Of a stretch of DNA of 64,000 nucleotides, positions 62,541 through 64,000 are shown in pieces. Every line of letters starts with the position of its first letter. The first letter of the stretch is position 1. The DNA is from JBFFZF01 sp050732695 (GTDB lineage: Bacteria > Gemmatimonadota > Gemmatimonadetes > Longimicrobiales > RSA9), in contig JBOHRL010000064.1 of the NCBI GenBank assembly GCA_050732695.1, positions 1-64,000 on the forward strand, in the 5' to 3' direction. The position numbers and the translations under genes are program-made. The notes below the pieces were generated by a model, which was given only the letters and a program-made list of their open reading frames with translations, searched no databases and was not told the origin of the DNA.

Positions 62541-63146
62541 ATGACACAACGGGAGCACGACGTCACGCAGGCCCTGATCGGCGCCGCAGCCGGGAACAAG
62601 GAAGCCGCCGACATCCTCTGGCAGCTCACCTATGAGGAACTCCATCGCATCGCACAGCGGCATCTGCTGAGGGAGCGGCCGGATCACACGCTCTCGGCTA
62701 CGGCGCTCGTACACGAAGCGTACATCCGGCTGGTCGACCAGGATCGCATCGAGTGGCAGAACCGCGCGCACTTCTTCTCCGTCGCATCGCAGGTGTGCCG
62801 CCGCATCCTGGTTGATTACGCGCGCAAGCGGCATGCGCAGAAACGCGGATCCGCTCCGGCGAAGGTGACGCTCGAGGACAATCTCGTGTCCGTCGACAAC
62901 CAGACGGAGGAGATCCTTGCCCTGAACGAAGCCCTCGATCACCTCGCCGCGCTCGATGAGCGGCTTGCGAAGCTCGTCGAGTGCCGTTACTTCGGCGGGC
63001 TTTCGGAACAGGAGACGGCCGAAGCGCTTGGCGTTTCCGAACGGACCGTTCGCCGTGACTGGGTCAAGGCAAAGGGCTGGCTCTATCAGTTTTTGAACGC
63101 CGAAGGCAACGGCGGAGACAGTCCCGAAGACACCAGTCCTGCCTGA
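62541..63146 (+). CDS. ECF-type sigma factor
   Basis: A 201-residue sigma-70 family factor. I prefer the ATG at 62541 (GTG 62532 is also in frame) because family N-termini read TQREHDVTQALI. Region 2 runs through LTYEELHRIAQRHLLRERPD and ALVHEAYIRLVDQDR. Region 4 has LEDNLVSVDNQTEEILALNE followed by the helix-turn-helix ETAEALGVSERTVRRDWVK. It recruits RNA polymerase to a restricted gene set. It is followed 39 bases later by a serine/threonine kinase, a pairing common in Gemmatimonadota and planctomycete-like genomes, where the kinase may control the sigma factor. Confidence 0.9.
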   Translation: MTQREHDVTQALIGAAAGNKEAADILWQLTYEELHRIAQRHLLRERPDHTLSATALVHEAYIRLVDQDRIEWQNRAHFFSVASQVCRRILVDYARKRHAQKRGSAPAKVTLEDNLVSVDNQTEEILALNEALDHLAALDERLAKLVECRYFGGLSEQETAEALGVSERTVRRDWVKAKGWLYQFLNAEGNGGDSPEDTSPA

Positions 63147-63185
63147 CCGCCGCGCGCGACGCCGGATTCACCGACCAGGTCGTCC

Positions 63186-64000
63186 ATGCCCATCGATCCC
63201 GAACGCTGGCGCGTCATCAATCACCTCCTCGACGGTGCGCTCGATCTCTCGCCCGATGAACGCGTGCGTCATCTCGACAACGAGTGCGGCGAGGACGTCG
63301 AGTTGCGCCGTGAAGTCGAGGCGCTGATCGATTCCTGTGAACGGGCCGGCAACCTGTTCGAGGAAGGACCTGCGCTCGTAGCCCAGGAGATGTTCACCGA
63401 TTCACGCGATGAGTGGGCGCGAGTCGCACCGGGCGAGGTCATCGGCCACTGGCGTATCGTGGGCGAACTCGGACGCGGCGGCATGGGCGCCGTATTCCTC
63501 GCCGAACGCGCTGATGGCGCTTTCGAGAAACAGGCCGCGCTCAAGATCGTGAAGCGCGGCATGGACACGGACGAGATTCTGCGCCGCTTCGAACAGGAAC
63601 GCCAGATTCTCGCACGGCTCGAACACCCCAATATCGCCGGCCTGTTCGATGGCGGCGCCACGGATGACGGGCAACTTCCCTACTTCGTGATGGAGCTTGC
63701 CCAGGGTGACCCCATCGATGTGTACTGCGATGCGCACGCCCTGTCGGTTCGCGAGAGACTCGAGATGTTCCGTACGGTTTGCGATGCGGTTCAGTATGCG
63801 CACCGCAATCTGGTCGTGCACCGCGACCTCAAGCCGGGCAACATCCTCGTCGTCGATGGCCAGGTCAAGCTGCTCGACTTCGGCATTTCGAAGCTGCTGT
63901 CGACGGACGGCGCAAGCGTCGCCGGCGGACTGACGCAGGCGTACACGCATCGTCTGACGCCGCAGTACGCGGCTCCGGAACAGGTTCTCGGCCAGGCGAC
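63186..64000 (+). CDS. Serine/threonine protein kinase (3' end outside window)
   Basis: A frame open from ATG 63186 to the window edge, at least 271 residues. The N-terminal ~85 residues (PERWRVINHLLDGALDLSPD, REVEALIDS) are the usual helical lead of these kinases. The kinase domain starts GHWRIVGELGRGGMGAVFLA with the Gly-rich loop, followed by AALKIVKRGMD (Lys), catalytic VVHRDLKPGNILV and VKLLDFGISKL. The activation loop ends in LTPQYAAPEQV. Family members usually continue into TPR repeats, which are not visible here. It is encoded after the ECF sigma factor and is probably its partner. Confidence 0.9.
   Translation, partial: MPIDPERWRVINHLLDGALDLSPDERVRHLDNECGEDVELRREVEALIDSCERAGNLFEEGPALVAQEMFTDSRDEWARVAPGEVIGHWRIVGELGRGGMGAVFLAERADGAFEKQAALKIVKRGMDTDEILRRFEQERQILARLEHPNIAGLFDGGATDDGQLPYFVMELAQGDPIDVYCDAHALSVRERLEMFRTVCDAVQYAHRNLVVHRDLKPGNILVVDGQVKLLDFGISKLLSTDGASVAGGLTQAYTHRLTPQYAAPEQVLGQA

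Noticed and set aside
1..64000. CRISPR array, rRNA, tRNA, transposase or integrase
   Set aside because: No repeat-spacer pattern, no ribosomal RNA or cloverleaf sequence and no recombinase motif could be found by eye on either strand.

Overview
The window is about two-thirds GC and gene-dense. It reads as chromosomal DNA of a Gram-negative bacterium, most likely a Gemmatimonadota member or a close relative. This is inferred from gene style, because no rRNA is present: many lipoboxes and signal peptides, ADOP-type permeases, very large secreted sortilin/BNR-like propellers, M14, S9 and HEIGH-type peptidases with polyglycine tracts, DUF4403 and LIC_10091-type proteins, HEAT-cyclophilin fusions and an ECF sigma/Ser-Thr kinase pair. 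No rRNA, tRNA, CRISPR array, transposase or phage gene was seen.

Layout. 1-1111: the 3' end of infA, a beta-propeller fragment and an ECF sigma gene broken by an in-frame TAA. 1379-4318: a secreted M14 peptidase, followed by a frameshifted remnant of an ADOP permease. 4991-6601: a tightly overlapping dimethylargininase operon. 16823 down to 6715: a long minus-strand run holding LIC_10091-like protein/Ada/quinone oxidoreductase, a DUF4403-like lipoprotein, a cold-shock protein, then a nuclease-like lipoprotein translationally coupled to a two-half ABC exporter. 16910-19056: OsmC-like and TPR proteins on the plus strand. 19349-22625: a two-gene minus-strand unit of unknown function (a large membrane protein resembling GTPase-associated GAP1 proteins, plus a coiled-coil lipoprotein). 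22882-26032: dCMP deaminase and a Tat-exported GMC dehydrogenase pair. 26111-33658: a polytopic membrane protein preceded by a run of strong stem-loops, a sortilin-like propeller, a HEIGH metalloprotease and a DUF937 protein.

34157-35087 is a decayed defence/addiction island: a brnT toxin without its start, an intact brnA-type antitoxin and an hsdM fragment carrying an amber codon. 35114-42486 holds an amidase, a complete ADOP permease and an S9 peptidase. 42745-49065 is the most coherent unit: a lactonase-like lipoprotein, a sensor kinase, an NtrC-type sigma-54 activator and a PQQ dehydrogenase with an unusual CxxCH. It is preceded by a -24/-12-like element and an 8+8 bp palindrome at enhancer distance. 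49069-60210 holds an MBL hydrolase, a second sortilin-like propeller, a 6-bladed propeller lipoprotein, a HEAT-cyclophilin, an aromatic amino acid decarboxylase, MsrA, an FmdB zinc ribbon and a phytase-like propeller. 60238-64000 ends with an Ig-like/LVIVD protein, an ECF sigma factor and a truncated Ser/Thr kinase.

Several genes suggest secreted peptide scavenging (M14, S9, the HEIGH protease, the amidase). Others suggest periplasmic oxidation (PQQ dehydrogenase, GMC/subunit 3 pair) and repair of oxidised or alkylated molecules (MsrA, OsmC, Ada, Qor). Gene decay is concentrated at three places: 191-1111, 4560-4866 and 34157-35087.
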